In this document: piece after piece, positions 5,909 to 12,841 of the stretch
How positions within the stretch are numbered: position 1 is the first letter of the stretch
Layout of the letters: every line of letters begins with the position of its first letter
NCBI GenBank assembly: GCA_900545365.1
Contig: UQYL01000033.1
Location: 1 to 12,841 of the forward strand
DNA from: an uncultured Dialister sp.
GTDB lineage: Bacteria; Bacillota; Negativicutes; Veillonellales; Dialisteraceae
Direction of reading: 5' to 3'
DNA: 12,841 nt
Notes under the pieces: generated by a model
Seen by the model: the letters and a program-made list of their open reading frames with translations, nothing else
Told to the model about the DNA's origin: nothing
Database searches by the model: none
Position numbers and translations under genes: made by a program

Positions 5909-8485
5909 GTGGAAAAGGAACTGATCGTGATTGACGGAAACAGCCTGTTGTATCGGGCTTTTTATGCGCTGCCGCTCTTGTCGAAAAACGGAGTCTATAC
6001 GAATGCGGTGTACGGATTCCTGCGCATGCTCCTCGGCGTGTACCGCACGATGGACCCGGAATATATCGCCGTGTCGTTCGATAAGGACAAGCACACCTTC
6101 CGCACGGAGCTGTACGGGGACTACAAGGGAACGAGAAAGCCCGCGCCGCCGGAGCTGGTGCCGCAGTTCGCCCTCATCCGGGATGTGCTCCGCGTGATGG
6201 GCATCGCCCAGTATGAGCTCGCCGGATATGAAGGCGACGACATCCTCGGCACGCTCGCTGCCCGCTATGAAGAGGAGCTGCCTGTCCGGGTGATCACCGG
6301 GGATAGGGACGCGCTGCAGCTGGTAACGGACCGCACGTCGGTCCTCCTCACGCATCGGGGCATTTCGGATATGGCGGAGATGACGCCGGAAGCGGTGAAG
6401 GAGAAGTACGGCATCGTTCCGGCGCAGGTGGTGGACATGAAGGCGCTCATGGGCGACGCGTCGGACAATATCCCCGGCATTCCCGGCGTGGGGGAAAAGA
6501 CGGCGGTGAAGCTCCTCGGTCAGTACGGGTCGCTGGACGGCCTGTACGCCCATGCCGATGAGATCAAAGGAAAGCTCGGCGAGAAGATCCGCGCTGGAAA
6601 AGAGTCGGCGTACCTCTCGCAGGAGCTGGCGCGCATCCGCCGGGACGTGCCGCTGGACGCGCCCCTCGCGGATATGTGCCGGCCTGTGCACGGCGGGGAA
6701 ATGGCCGCCCTTTTCCGGGAGCTCGGCTTCGAATCGCTGGCGGAAGAATTCAGCGGCCTGCCGCGCTTCCGCATGCTCGCGTCATTGAAAAAGGAGGAAG
6801 CCGCGGAGAAAGCCGCGCCCCTCGCCGTATGGGACGGGACGGCGGATCTGTCCGGGAAGGACTGCGCCGTGTCGTTTCATCTGACGGGGAAAGCGCCCTT
6901 CCTTTCGTGGGACGCGGCGGTCATCGCCTGCGGCGGCTCCGCGTGGAAAGTGGAGCCGTCCATGGCGGAGAGCGCCGCGGCGGCGCTGGCCCGCGCGAAG
7001 ACCGTCGCGGCGGAGGATACGAAAGCGATCAGGGAAACGGATTTCCCCTGCGGCGGGATCCCCTTCTTCGATATGACCATCGCGGCGTACCTCCTCGACC
7101 CGACGCGGGTCACTTATCCGCTGTCGTACTTGGCGGAGGCCTTCGGCATTCCCCAGGTCTATCCTGACGAAGCAGGAGATAGTTCCGGGGCCTGCGCGGA
7201 GACGGCGGGATTCCTGCTGAAAGCGCTTCCCGCGGCGGAAAAGAAGCTGGAAGAGCGGGGGCTGACGAAGCTTTTCCGCGAGATCGAGCAGCCTCTCGTG
7301 CCGGTGCTGGCGGCCATGGAAAGGGCGGGCATCGCCACCGATCAGGTGCGGTGGCAGGAAGTCCGGGCGGATATGGAGCGCCGGCAGGGCGCGCTGCTGC
7401 GGTCCATCTATGAGGCGGCGGGAGAAAGCTTCAATGTCAATTCCCCAAAACAGCTGGGGTACATCCTTTTTGAGAAAATGGGCATGCCCGCGGGGAAAAA
7501 GACAAAGACCGGCTATTCCACGGCGGCGGATGTGCTGGAGACGCTCGCGGCGGACTATCCCTTCGTGGGACAGATCCTGGAGTATCGGACGGTGTCCAAG
7601 CTCATTTCCACCTATCTCGACGCGCTGCCGCAGCTCATCCGCAAAGAGACGGGCCGCATCCACACGTCATTCAATCAGACCGTGACGGCCACGGGGCGGC
7701 TCTCCAGCTCGGAGCCGAATTTACAGAACATCCCCGTCCGCACGGAAGAAGGCCGGAAGATCCGCTCTCTCTTCGTGCCCGGCGAGGGGTACGACTGCTT
7801 CATTTCTTCCGACTATTCCCAGGTGGAGCTCCGCGTGCTGGCGCACATGTCCGGCGACGGGAGCCTGATCCGGGCGTTCCGGGAAAATGAAGACATCCAC
7901 CGGCGCACCGCGGCGGAAGTGCTGGGCATTCCCATGGAAGAAGTCACGCCGGAGCAGCGGTCTCACGCGAAAGCCGTCAATTTCGGCATCATTTACGGGA
8001 TCAGCGATTTCGGCCTCGCCAGGCAGCTCGGCATCACGAGGCAGGCGGCGGCGGACTATATAAAAACGTATTTTGAAAGATATCCCCGCATTCACGAATT
8101 TATGAATGAAATGGTGGAAAAAGCCAGGGAGACCGGCCAGGCATCGACACTCTTCGGGCGGGTCAGGGTGCTGCCGGACATTCGGAGCACGAATTTCAAC
8201 CGCCGGTCCTTTGCGGAGCGCACCGCCATGAATACGCCCATCCAGGGAACGGCGGCGGACATCATGAAGCTCGCCATGATCCGCGTGGCGGCGCGTCTGG
8301 CGGAAGGACGGTTCCGGAGCCGCATCCTGCTGCAGGTTCACGACGAACTGGTGGTGGAAGCGGTGAACGAAGAGAAAGACGCCGTGTCCGCGCTCCTGCG
8401 GGAAGCGATGGAAGGCGCGGCGGATCTGGCGGCGCCGCTCAAGGCGGATATCCATATCGGAGCGAACTGGGCGGAAGCCAAGTAA
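5909..8485 (+). CDS. polA: DNA polymerase I
   Basis: Fills gaps in repair and replaces Okazaki RNA primers. 858 residues from GTG 5909, chosen because GGAGG (5898-5902) lies six bases upstream and the protein then begins EKELIVIDGNSLLYRAF, as the family does; an ATG at 5891 has no ribosome binding site. Domain order: 5' nuclease with the helix-hairpin-helix GDASDNIPGIPGVGEKTA (about residues 1-290), a degenerate 3'-5' exonuclease region (about 310-460), and the polymerase (about 500-858). Motif A is DYSQVELR (Asp635), motif B is RSHAKAVNFGIIYG (Lys688, Phe692, Tyr696), and motif C is VHDE (Asp812, Glu813), all intact. The metal-binding DxE of the exonuclease is gone (around 318-325 it reads CAVSFHL), so proofreading should be absent, as in Bacillus and Taq enzymes. 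It leads a four-gene run; mutM, often found between polA and coaE in Firmicutes, is not here. Confidence 0.98.
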   Translation: MEKELIVIDGNSLLYRAFYALPLLSKNGVYTNAVYGFLRMLLGVYRTMDPEYIAVSFDKDKHTFRTELYGDYKGTRKPAPPELVPQFALIRDVLRVMGIAQYELAGYEGDDILGTLAARYEEELPVRVITGDRDALQLVTDRTSVLLTHRGISDMAEMTPEAVKEKYGIVPAQVVDMKALMGDASDNIPGIPGVGEKTAVKLLGQYGSLDGLYAHADEIKGKLGEKIRAGKESAYLSQELARIRRDVPLDAPLADMCRPVHGGEMAALFRELGFESLAEEFSGLPRFRMLASLKKEEAAEKAAPLAVWDGTADLSGKDCAVSFHLTGKAPFLSWDAAVIACGGSAWKVEPSMAESAAAALARAKTVAAEDTKAIRETDFPCGGIPFFDMTIAAYLLDPTRVTYPLSYLAEAFGIPQVYPDEAGDSSGACAETAGFLLKALPAAEKKLEERGLTKLFREIEQPLVPVLAAMERAGIATDQVRWQEVRADMERRQGALLRSIYEAAGESFNVNSPKQLGYILFEKMGMPAGKKTKTGYSTAADVLETLAADYPFVGQILEYRTVSKLISTYLDALPQLIRKETGRIHTSFNQTVTATGRLSSSEPNLQNIPVRTEEGRKIRSLFVPGEGYDCFISSDYSQVELRVLAHMSGDGSLIRAFRENEDIHRRTAAEVLGIPMEEVTPEQRSHAKAVNFGIIYGISDFGLARQLGITRQAAADYIKTYFERYPRIHEFMNEMVEKARETGQASTLFGRVRVLPDIRSTNFNRRSFAERTAMNTPIQGTAADIMKLAMIRVAARLAEGRFRSRILLQVHDELVVEAVNEEKDAVSALLREAMEGAADLAAPLKADIHIGANWAEAK

Positions 8486-8502
8486 TCCGCGGAAGGAGCA
8501 TT

Positions 8503-9114
8503 ATGTATCGGATCGGACTGACAGGAGGCGTGGGGTGCGGCAAGAGCACCGTCTCCTCTTACATGGCGCGGCTGGGCATTCCCGTGATCGACGGGGATAA
8601 ATTGTCCAGAGAAGCGGTGACGCCCGGCAGCGAGGCGATGGAGCAGATCAGGAAGGTCTTCGGCCCGGAGATCTTTCTGCCCGACGGGAATCTGGACCGG
8701 GAGAAGACGGCGAAGATCGTTTTTTCCGACGAGGACAAGCGTCATGCTCTGGAGAGCATCATTCATCCCTACGTGTGGCGGCGCACGGAAGCGGGGCTTC
8801 TTGCGGCGCAGGCGGACGGCCACAAACTGGCGGTGCTGGATATGCCGCTGCTCCTGGAGATCGGCTGGCAGCTCCGGTCGGAAGCGGTGTGGGTCGTGAA
8901 AGTGCCCGAGGAAGAGCAGATCCGGCGGGTCTGCGCCCGGGACGGCGCGACGAGAGAAGAAGCGCTCGCGCGGATACGCAAGCAGATGCCCACGGGGAAT
9001 AAATTGAATTACGCCGACGTAGTGATCGACAACAGCCGCACCATCAGCGCGACGGAAGCGCAGGTGCGGGCGGCCCTCGCGGCCGTGCCGGGCAGCGGAG
9101 CACTGAAAAAGTAA
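8503..9114 (+). CDS. coaE: Dephospho-CoA kinase
   Basis: Catalyses the last step of coenzyme A synthesis, ATP-dependent phosphorylation of the ribose 3'-OH of dephospho-CoA, in the cytoplasm. 203 residues, normal length. The Walker A motif GLTGGVGCGKST spans residues 5-16 (Lys14), followed by IDGDKLSRE (29-36; relatives have DAD), IIHP (86-89), DMPLLLE (113-119), the RKQMP lid region (159-163) and ADVVIDN (171-177). AAGGAG lies just upstream of ATG 8503. It starts 17 bases after the polA stop and ends 11 bases before the transglycosylase, so the three are almost certainly co-transcribed. The polA-coaE pairing is common in Firmicutes. Confidence 0.97.
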   Translation: MYRIGLTGGVGCGKSTVSSYMARLGIPVIDGDKLSREAVTPGSEAMEQIRKVFGPEIFLPDGNLDREKTAKIVFSDEDKRHALESIIHPYVWRRTEAGLLAAQADGHKLAVLDMPLLLEIGWQLRSEAVWVVKVPEEEQIRRVCARDGATREEALARIRKQMPTGNKLNYADVVIDNSRTISATEAQVRAALAAVPGSGALKK

Positions 9115-9125
9115 AGGAAGGGTCT

Positions 9126-9737
9126 ATGAGAAAAGGCTGGCGGAAAAGAGAGCACATGCCCGGGAGGGCGAAGCGGGGGGCCCGCGTATTTGCGGTGCTT
9201 CTCGCTTTGCTGTGCGCTTTCCGGCTGGCCGGGGTCCATGAGCTGATCCCCATTACGTGGCTGCATCGTCCGCCGGACGGCGTGCAGCATCTCATTGACG
9301 CCAATGCGGAGCGTTTTTCCCTGGATAAAGATCTGCTGCAGGCCGTCATTTTGACGGAGAGCCATTTTGATGAAGACGCCGTGTCGGAGACCGGCGCGGT
9401 TGGCATGATGCAGCTCATGCCGGATACGGCGGAATGGATCGCGGAAGAGAGCGGGCTCCCCGGCGGTGACCTGACAGACCCGAAGAAAAATATACCTCTC
9501 GGCTCGTGGTACCTGGATTATCTGCTGAAAAAATATGAAGGAAATCTCGTGCTGGCCCTGGCGGCGTACAATGCGGGGCGCGGCAATGTGGATTCGTGGA
9601 TGGAAGAGCGGGAGTGGCCCGCGGATTACGCTGACGCCGACGGCATTCCCTTCCCGGAGACGCGGGAATTTGTGAAGATGGTCTGCAAGGTGCGGAGCGA
9701 ACTGGCCGAAGAAAGAGAGGAAGGATTATGGAGCTGA
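9126..9737 (+). CDS. Membrane-anchored lytic transglycosylase (SLT domain)
   Basis: Cleaves the MurNAc-GlcNAc bond of peptidoglycan with formation of 1,6-anhydroMurNAc. 203 residues: a basic start rich in Arg and Lys (1-20), one hydrophobic segment (about 21-37) acting as an uncleaved anchor or signal peptide, then a single SLT domain. The catalytic Glu78 is in ILTESHF, followed by GAVGMMQLMP (91-99), a linker, and AYNAG (147-151), the usual order for the family. It therefore acts outside the cytoplasmic membrane. No lipobox: Cys30 is preceded by Leu-Leu. GGAAGG precedes ATG 9126. Its last bases contain the start codon of the next gene, so the two are probably translationally coupled. Confidence 0.93.
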   Translation: MRKGWRKREHMPGRAKRGARVFAVLLALLCAFRLAGVHELIPITWLHRPPDGVQHLIDANAERFSLDKDLLQAVILTESHFDEDAVSETGAVGMMQLMPDTAEWIAEESGLPGGDLTDPKKNIPLGSWYLDYLLKKYEGNLVLALAAYNAGRGNVDSWMEEREWPADYADADGIPFPETREFVKMVCKVRSELAEEREEGLWS

Positions 9738-10411
9738 CGGAAGAGCAGGCAAAAAGGCGGCAGGCCTTTCTCGACTGGAATGTGGAGAGCGTCCTGCCGG
9801 AGACGGTGGGAGATTACCGGTTCCGCCGCGTCGATCGGCAGGAAGGGCGCATCTATTACGCCTTTTCCTATGTGAATGAAGCCACAGGCTGGGAAGTGAA
9901 AGCGCTCTTTGACGAGGAGACCATGGACTACATGGTGAAGACGGATTTCCGCCTTTTCGTCATGACGGACATCGAGATCCTCACGGGGAATTTTGAAGAC
10001 TATAAAAAAGCGGTGGAGACGCTGCTGGTGAAAAACATGCGCCGCGAGCTGATCGAACGGGATCAGGTGTCCGTCGTCGTGCGGGGCCGCGCTTTCACGG
10101 CATGGGACTGGCAGGGCGCCCTACCGGAGACGGTGGGGCATTACCGGCGGATGATCGAGCCGTCCCGGCCCCTGCTCGGGCTGAACGGCTCCTACATCAT
10201 CGCGGTGTACGAGTGCAGGGAACGGGCGCGGGGCATCGTCTTTTTCTACAATATGTTCCGCAACGAATACTACGCGGAAATGAGCGCGGAAAATATCCCC
10301 ATCATTATCCATCAGTATGACGCGGACAGCGCGGAACATCTGGATCAGCTGATCCGGCGGCATCTGGCGGACGACCTGGCGGCGCTGGATGAAGCGGTGC
10401 CGGTCTCATGA
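9728..10411 (+). CDS. Unrecognised protein with two copies of one domain
   Basis: I do not recognise this family. The 227-residue protein overlaps the transglycosylase stop by 10 bases (ATG 9728 inside ATGGAGCTGA), with GAGGAAGGA as ribosome binding site. It is soluble-looking: no signal peptide or membrane segment, and a mixed alpha/beta pattern. Two ungapped blocks match: residues 14-31 and 123-140 both follow F-x-x-W-x5-LPETVG-x-YR. Each is followed by aromatic-rich beta strands (IYYAFSYV, SYIIAVYE) and a closing acidic helix (FEDYKKAVETLLVKNM, SAEHLDQLIRRHLADD), so the protein looks like a tandem duplication with a period of 109 residues. No catalytic motif is evident. Coupling to a transglycosylase hints at cell-wall work, but as a cytoplasmic protein this is only a guess. 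Confidence 0.85.
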   Translation: MELTEEQAKRRQAFLDWNVESVLPETVGDYRFRRVDRQEGRIYYAFSYVNEATGWEVKALFDEETMDYMVKTDFRLFVMTDIEILTGNFEDYKKAVETLLVKNMRRELIERDQVSVVVRGRAFTAWDWQGALPETVGHYRRMIEPSRPLLGLNGSYIIAVYECRERARGIVFFYNMFRNEYYAEMSAENIPIIIHQYDADSAEHLDQLIRRHLADDLAALDEAVPVS

Positions 10412-10415
10412 AGCG

Positions 10416-10438
10416 GCGGGCGGGAGCCCGCTTTTTTT
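10416..10438 (+). terminator. Terminator of the polA-coaE-transglycosylase operon
   Basis: GCGGGC (10416-10421) and GCCCGC (10426-10431) form a perfect stem around a GGGA loop, followed by seven T. It starts five bases after the stop codon of the two-domain protein. Confidence 0.92.
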
Positions 10439-10478
10439 ATGCCCTTTTTCCGTGCCGTTCCTTCGGCGGAAAAAGTCA

Positions 10479-10487
10479 TGATATAAT
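10479..10487 (+). promoter_or_regulatory. Extended -10 promoter of fhs-folD
   Basis: TGATATAAT has an extended -10 TG and a perfect TATAAT (10482-10487). The best -35 candidate, TTCCTT at 10458-10463, is weak with an 18-base spacer. The 11 bases CATGATATAAT here are the same as in the tRNA-Ala promoter. A start site near 10494 would give a leader of about 48 bases. Confidence 0.65.
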
Positions 10488-10503
10488 AGAAAATAAATAT
10501 CAG

Positions 10504-10527
10504 TGCGGAAGGGAGTCCGCATTTTTT
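10504..10527 (+). terminator. Terminator-like hairpin in the fhs leader, candidate attenuator
   Basis: TGCGGA (10504-10509) and TCCGCA (10516-10521) pair around a 6-base loop and are followed by six T (10522-10527). It lies between the predicted promoter and the AGGAGG (10530-10535) of fhs, with no room for an upstream sensing domain. It could reduce read-through constitutively, bind a regulator, or stabilise the 5' end of the mRNA. Confidence 0.5.
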
Positions 10528-10541
10528 ACAGGAGGCAGACT

Positions 10542-12209
10542 ATGCAGAGTGATATTGAGATCGCGCAGCACGCGGAAATGAGACCCATCGGAGAGATCGC
10601 CGAAAAAATCGGCATCCGCGCGGAAGAACTGGAAAATTACGGTCCCTATAAAGCGAAGGTGTCCCTGGCGCTGACGAAACGCGTGAAAGATCAGCCCGAA
10701 GGGAAGCTCATCCTCGTGACGGCCATTTCTCCGACGCCTGCCGGCGAGGGGAAGACGACTACGACCGTCGGCCTCGGGCAGGCGCTCGCGAAGCTTGGGA
10801 AAAAAGTCATGATCTGTCTGCGCGAGCCTTCCCTCGGCCCGTGCATGGGCGTCAAGGGCGGAGCCGCCGGCGGCGGATATTCGCAGGTCGTTCCCATGGA
10901 GGACATCAATCTCCATTTCACCGGCGATATCCACGCGGTAACGACGGCGCACAATCTGCTTTCCGCCATGGTGGACAATCACATCCAGCAGGGGAATGCC
11001 CTCGGCATCGATCCACGCCGCGTGGTGTGGGGCCGCGTGCTCGATATGAATGACCGCGTGCTCCGCCAGATCGTGGTGGGCCTCGGCGGCCGTCCGAACG
11101 GCGTGCCCAGAGAAGACGGATTCCAGATCTCCGTGGCGTCGGAAGTCATGGCGATCCTGTGCCTGGCCAAAGATATTTCCGATCTGAAAGAGCGCCTGTC
11201 CAGGATCATCGTGGCCTATACCTATGACAACCGGCCCGTCACCGCCGGAGATATCCACGCGCAGGGCGCCATGGCGGCGCTCATGAAAGACGCGCTCAAG
11301 CCGAACCTGGTGCAGACCCTCGAACACGTGCCGGCATTCATTCACGGCGGTCCTTTCGCGAATATCGCCCACGGCTGCAATACCATGCTCGCCACGAAGA
11401 CGGCGCTCCACCTGGCGGATTATGTCGTGACGGAAGCGGGCTTCGGCGCGGATCTGGGGGCGGAAAAATTCCTCGACATCAAGTGCCGCTTCGGCGGGCT
11501 CAAACCGGCGGCGGCGGTGCTCGTGGCGACCATCCGGGCGCTCAAAATGCACGGCGGCCGTCCGAAAAACGAACTGACCGAATCCGATCCGGAAGCGGTG
11601 AAGAGAGGCCTGCCGAATATGCTCCGCCACATTGAAAATCTGAAGAAGTTCGGCCTTCCCGTGGTGGTGGCGCTCAATATGTTCCCCTCCGATACGGCGG
11701 AAGAAAAAGAAGCGGTGGAAGAAGCGTGCCGCGCGGCGGGCGTCACCGTGGCGGAATCCCGCGTCTTTACCGACGGCGGCGAAGGCGGCATCGATCTCGC
11801 GGAAGACGTGCTCGCCGCCATCGAGAGCGGTTCCCGTTACGCGCCGATCTACACCGATGAGATGACGCTGAAAGAAAAGATCGAGACCATCGCGAAGGAG
11901 ATCTACGGCGCGGGCAGCGTGCAGTATGACGCGGCGGCGGAAAAAGAACTGAAACACATCGAAGAGATGGGCTTCGGCCGCATGCCGGTGTGCATGGCGA
12001 AGACGCAGATGTCTTTCACCGACGATCCCTCGAAAATGGGCGCGCCCAGCGGCTTTACCCTTCATGTGAGAGAAGCGCGCGTATCGGCCGGCGCGGGATT
12101 CGTGGTCGTGCTGACCGGCAAGATCATGACCATGCCGGGCCTGCCGAAACATCCGGCGGCGGAAAATATCGACGTGGACGATGACGGCCACATTACAGGA
12201 CTCTTCTGA
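10542..12209 (+). CDS. fhs: Formate-tetrahydrofolate ligase (10-formyl-THF synthetase)
   Basis: Joins formate to tetrahydrofolate using ATP, giving 10-formyl-THF for purines, formyl-Met and the methyl branch of one-carbon metabolism. 555 residues, exactly the normal size. The P-loop TPAGEGKT spans residues 65-72, preceded by the conserved K-rich N-terminus (YGPYKAKVSL). The first family signature is GVKGGAAGGGYSQVVPMED (103-121), followed by LHFTGDIHAVTTAHNLL, and the second is PFANIAHGCNT (271-281). LDMNDRVLR and ALNMFPSDT are also typical. ATG 10542 has AGGAGG six bases upstream; an in-frame GTG at 10503 would translate the leader hairpin and is rejected. folD follows after 16 bases, forming a folate operon. 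Such a ligase is usual in anaerobic Firmicutes and does not by itself prove acetogenesis. Confidence 0.98.
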   Translation: MQSDIEIAQHAEMRPIGEIAEKIGIRAEELENYGPYKAKVSLALTKRVKDQPEGKLILVTAISPTPAGEGKTTTTVGLGQALAKLGKKVMICLREPSLGPCMGVKGGAAGGGYSQVVPMEDINLHFTGDIHAVTTAHNLLSAMVDNHIQQGNALGIDPRRVVWGRVLDMNDRVLRQIVVGLGGRPNGVPREDGFQISVASEVMAILCLAKDISDLKERLSRIIVAYTYDNRPVTAGDIHAQGAMAALMKDALKPNLVQTLEHVPAFIHGGPFANIAHGCNTMLATKTALHLADYVVTEAGFGADLGAEKFLDIKCRFGGLKPAAAVLVATIRALKMHGGRPKNELTESDPEAVKRGLPNMLRHIENLKKFGLPVVVALNMFPSDTAEEKEAVEEACRAAGVTVAESRVFTDGGEGGIDLAEDVLAAIESGSRYAPIYTDEMTLKEKIETIAKEIYGAGSVQYDAAAEKELKHIEEMGFGRMPVCMAKTQMSFTDDPSKMGAPSGFTLHVREARVSAGAGFVVVLTGKIMTMPGLPKHPAAENIDVDDDGHITGLF

Positions 12210-12225
12210 GAGAAAGCGGGGAAAT

Positions 12226-12841
12226 ATGGCTCTGATCCTTGACGGAAAAGAAACGGCGGCGGCGCTCGCGCCGAAGCTGAGAGAACGGCTCGCGGCGCTC
12301 CGCGCGGAAGGCGCGGAACCGGGGCTGGCCATCGTGCTGGCGGGGGACAGCCGTCCTTCCGTCATGTACGCGTCCTTTATGGAAAAGGAGGCGGCGGCTT
12401 ACGGGATCCCCGTGCGGCTCGTGAAGAAGGATGAAACGGTCACGGAAGAAGAAATGATCGCCCTCATGGGCGAACTGAACGGAGACCCGGCGGTATCGGG
12501 CATCCTCATGATGATGCCCCTCCCGAAGCACATCCGCGCGGAAGCGGTCATCGAGGCGATGGATCCCGATAAAGACATCGATGGGCTGACGACGGCCAAT
12601 ATGGGGCGGCTCGCGGCGGGAAAGGACGGCCTTTTCCCGTGCACTCCAAGGGCCTGCATGGAGATCCTCCGCCATTACAGCATCCCCGTCGACGGGAAGC
12701 GGGCCGTGGTCATCGGCCGCAGCAATGTGGTGGGCGGCCCGGCTGCGCAGCTCCTTCAGCGGGAGAACGCCACTGTTACGGTGTGCCATTCTCACACCAG
12801 AGATATGGCGGAGATCACGAGACAGGCGGACATCCTCGTGG
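12226..12841 (+). CDS. folD: FolD-type methylene-THF dehydrogenase/cyclohydrolase, divergent, 3' truncated
   Basis: FolD oxidises 5,10-methylene-THF to methenyl-THF and hydrolyses it to 10-formyl-THF, linking to Fhs. 205 residues are visible of an expected 280-300; the gene runs off the window. The start is ATG 12226, with only a GGGG stretch as ribosome binding site, suggesting coupling to fhs. Family landmarks: ILDGKETA (4-11), PGLAIVLAGD (32-41), GILMMMPLP (92-100), PDKDIDG (114-120), PCTPRACMEIL (138-148) and the nucleotide-binding VVIGRSNVVGGP (161-172). Aligned without gaps to the E. coli enzyme (recalled, not searched), the catalytic Lys54 is Met52 here and Gln98 is Met96, while the Asp of KDxDG is kept (Asp119). 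The cyclohydrolase activity is thus doubtful. Phrases such as VVIGRS and NATVTVCH resemble the divergent clostridial FolD group. Confidence 0.9.
   Translation, partial: MALILDGKETAAALAPKLRERLAALRAEGAEPGLAIVLAGDSRPSVMYASFMEKEAAAYGIPVRLVKKDETVTEEEMIALMGELNGDPAVSGILMMMPLPKHIRAEAVIEAMDPDKDIDGLTTANMGRLAAGKDGLFPCTPRACMEILRHYSIPVDGKRAVVIGRSNVVGGPAAQLLQRENATVTVCHSHTRDMAEITRQADILV

Noticed and set aside
9126..9215. Lipobox in the transglycosylase N-terminus
   Set aside because: Cys30 is preceded by Leu-Leu rather than a small residue, so lipoprotein processing is unlikely.
9797..9814. LPETVG motifs as sortase signals
   Set aside because: The sortase motif is LPxTG followed by a membrane segment and basic tail; here a Val intervenes, the motif is internal and repeated, and there is no signal peptide.
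10500..12365. A 621-codon open frame on the minus strand opposite fhs, and similar long frames opposite alr (1056-2327) and, on the plus strand, opposite the transporter (2821-3936)
   Set aside because: They mirror the codon periodicity of the genuine genes in GC-rich DNA. Their proteins are His/Arg/Asp/Gly-rich with no recognisable domain, and none has a fitting ribosome binding site or promoter.
1..12841. CRISPR array, insertion sequence, prophage or integrated element at the tRNA genes
   Set aside because: No regular repeat-spacer pattern, transposase, integrase or duplicated tRNA 3' end was found; the DNA next to the tRNAs is filled by housekeeping genes.

Overview
This window reads as an ordinary housekeeping stretch of a GC-rich chromosome from the Firmicutes lineage. 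The signs are strong AGGAGG-type ribosome binding sites, TTGACA/TATAAT and extended -10 promoters, tRNA genes with encoded CCA ends, and compact U-tailed terminators. The gene set and its divergent FolD would fit a Negativicutes (Veillonella/Dialister-like) or clostridial anaerobe. That placement is inference from general recognition and the genus is not determined. No phage, insertion sequence, CRISPR array or defence system is visible.

Layout. (1) 2-952: 3' part of a hemW-like gene, closed by a terminator. (2) 1080-2180: alr (alanine racemase), with its own leader and terminator. (3) 2391-2807: a small protein resembling a bacterial PH domain, convergent with (4) 2950-4311 on the minus strand, an 11-segment neurotransmitter:sodium symporter-type transporter. 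(5) 4432-5142: two tRNA transcription units. One is tRNA-Ala(CGC) alone. The other is tRNA-Asp(GTC), Phe(GAA), Leu(GAG) and Leu(CAG) behind a near-consensus promoter, ending in a GAAA-tetraloop terminator. (6) 5163-5810: a HAD phosphatase of the phosphoglycolate phosphatase type. (7) 5909-10411: a tight four-gene run of polA, coaE, a membrane-anchored lytic transglycosylase, and an unrecognised protein built from two copies of one domain and overlapping the previous gene by 10 bases. (8) 10542-12841: fhs followed by folD (cut by the window end), a one-carbon/tetrahydrofolate operon.

How the genes work together. Fhs makes 10-formyl-tetrahydrofolate from formate, and FolD would interconvert it with the methenyl and methylene forms. 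This FolD, however, has Met at the positions of the family's catalytic Lys and Gln. Alr and the transglycosylase act on cell wall synthesis and remodelling. PolA, CoaE, the HAD phosphatase and HemW are DNA repair, coenzyme A, metabolite clean-up and heme functions.

Most notable observations: the FolD active-site substitutions; the internally duplicated orphan protein coupled to the transglycosylase; a terminator-like hairpin squeezed between the fhs promoter and its ribosome binding site; a PolA without proofreading residues; and a recurring extended -10 promoter (TGnTATAAT). I see nothing that amounts to a new multi-gene system.
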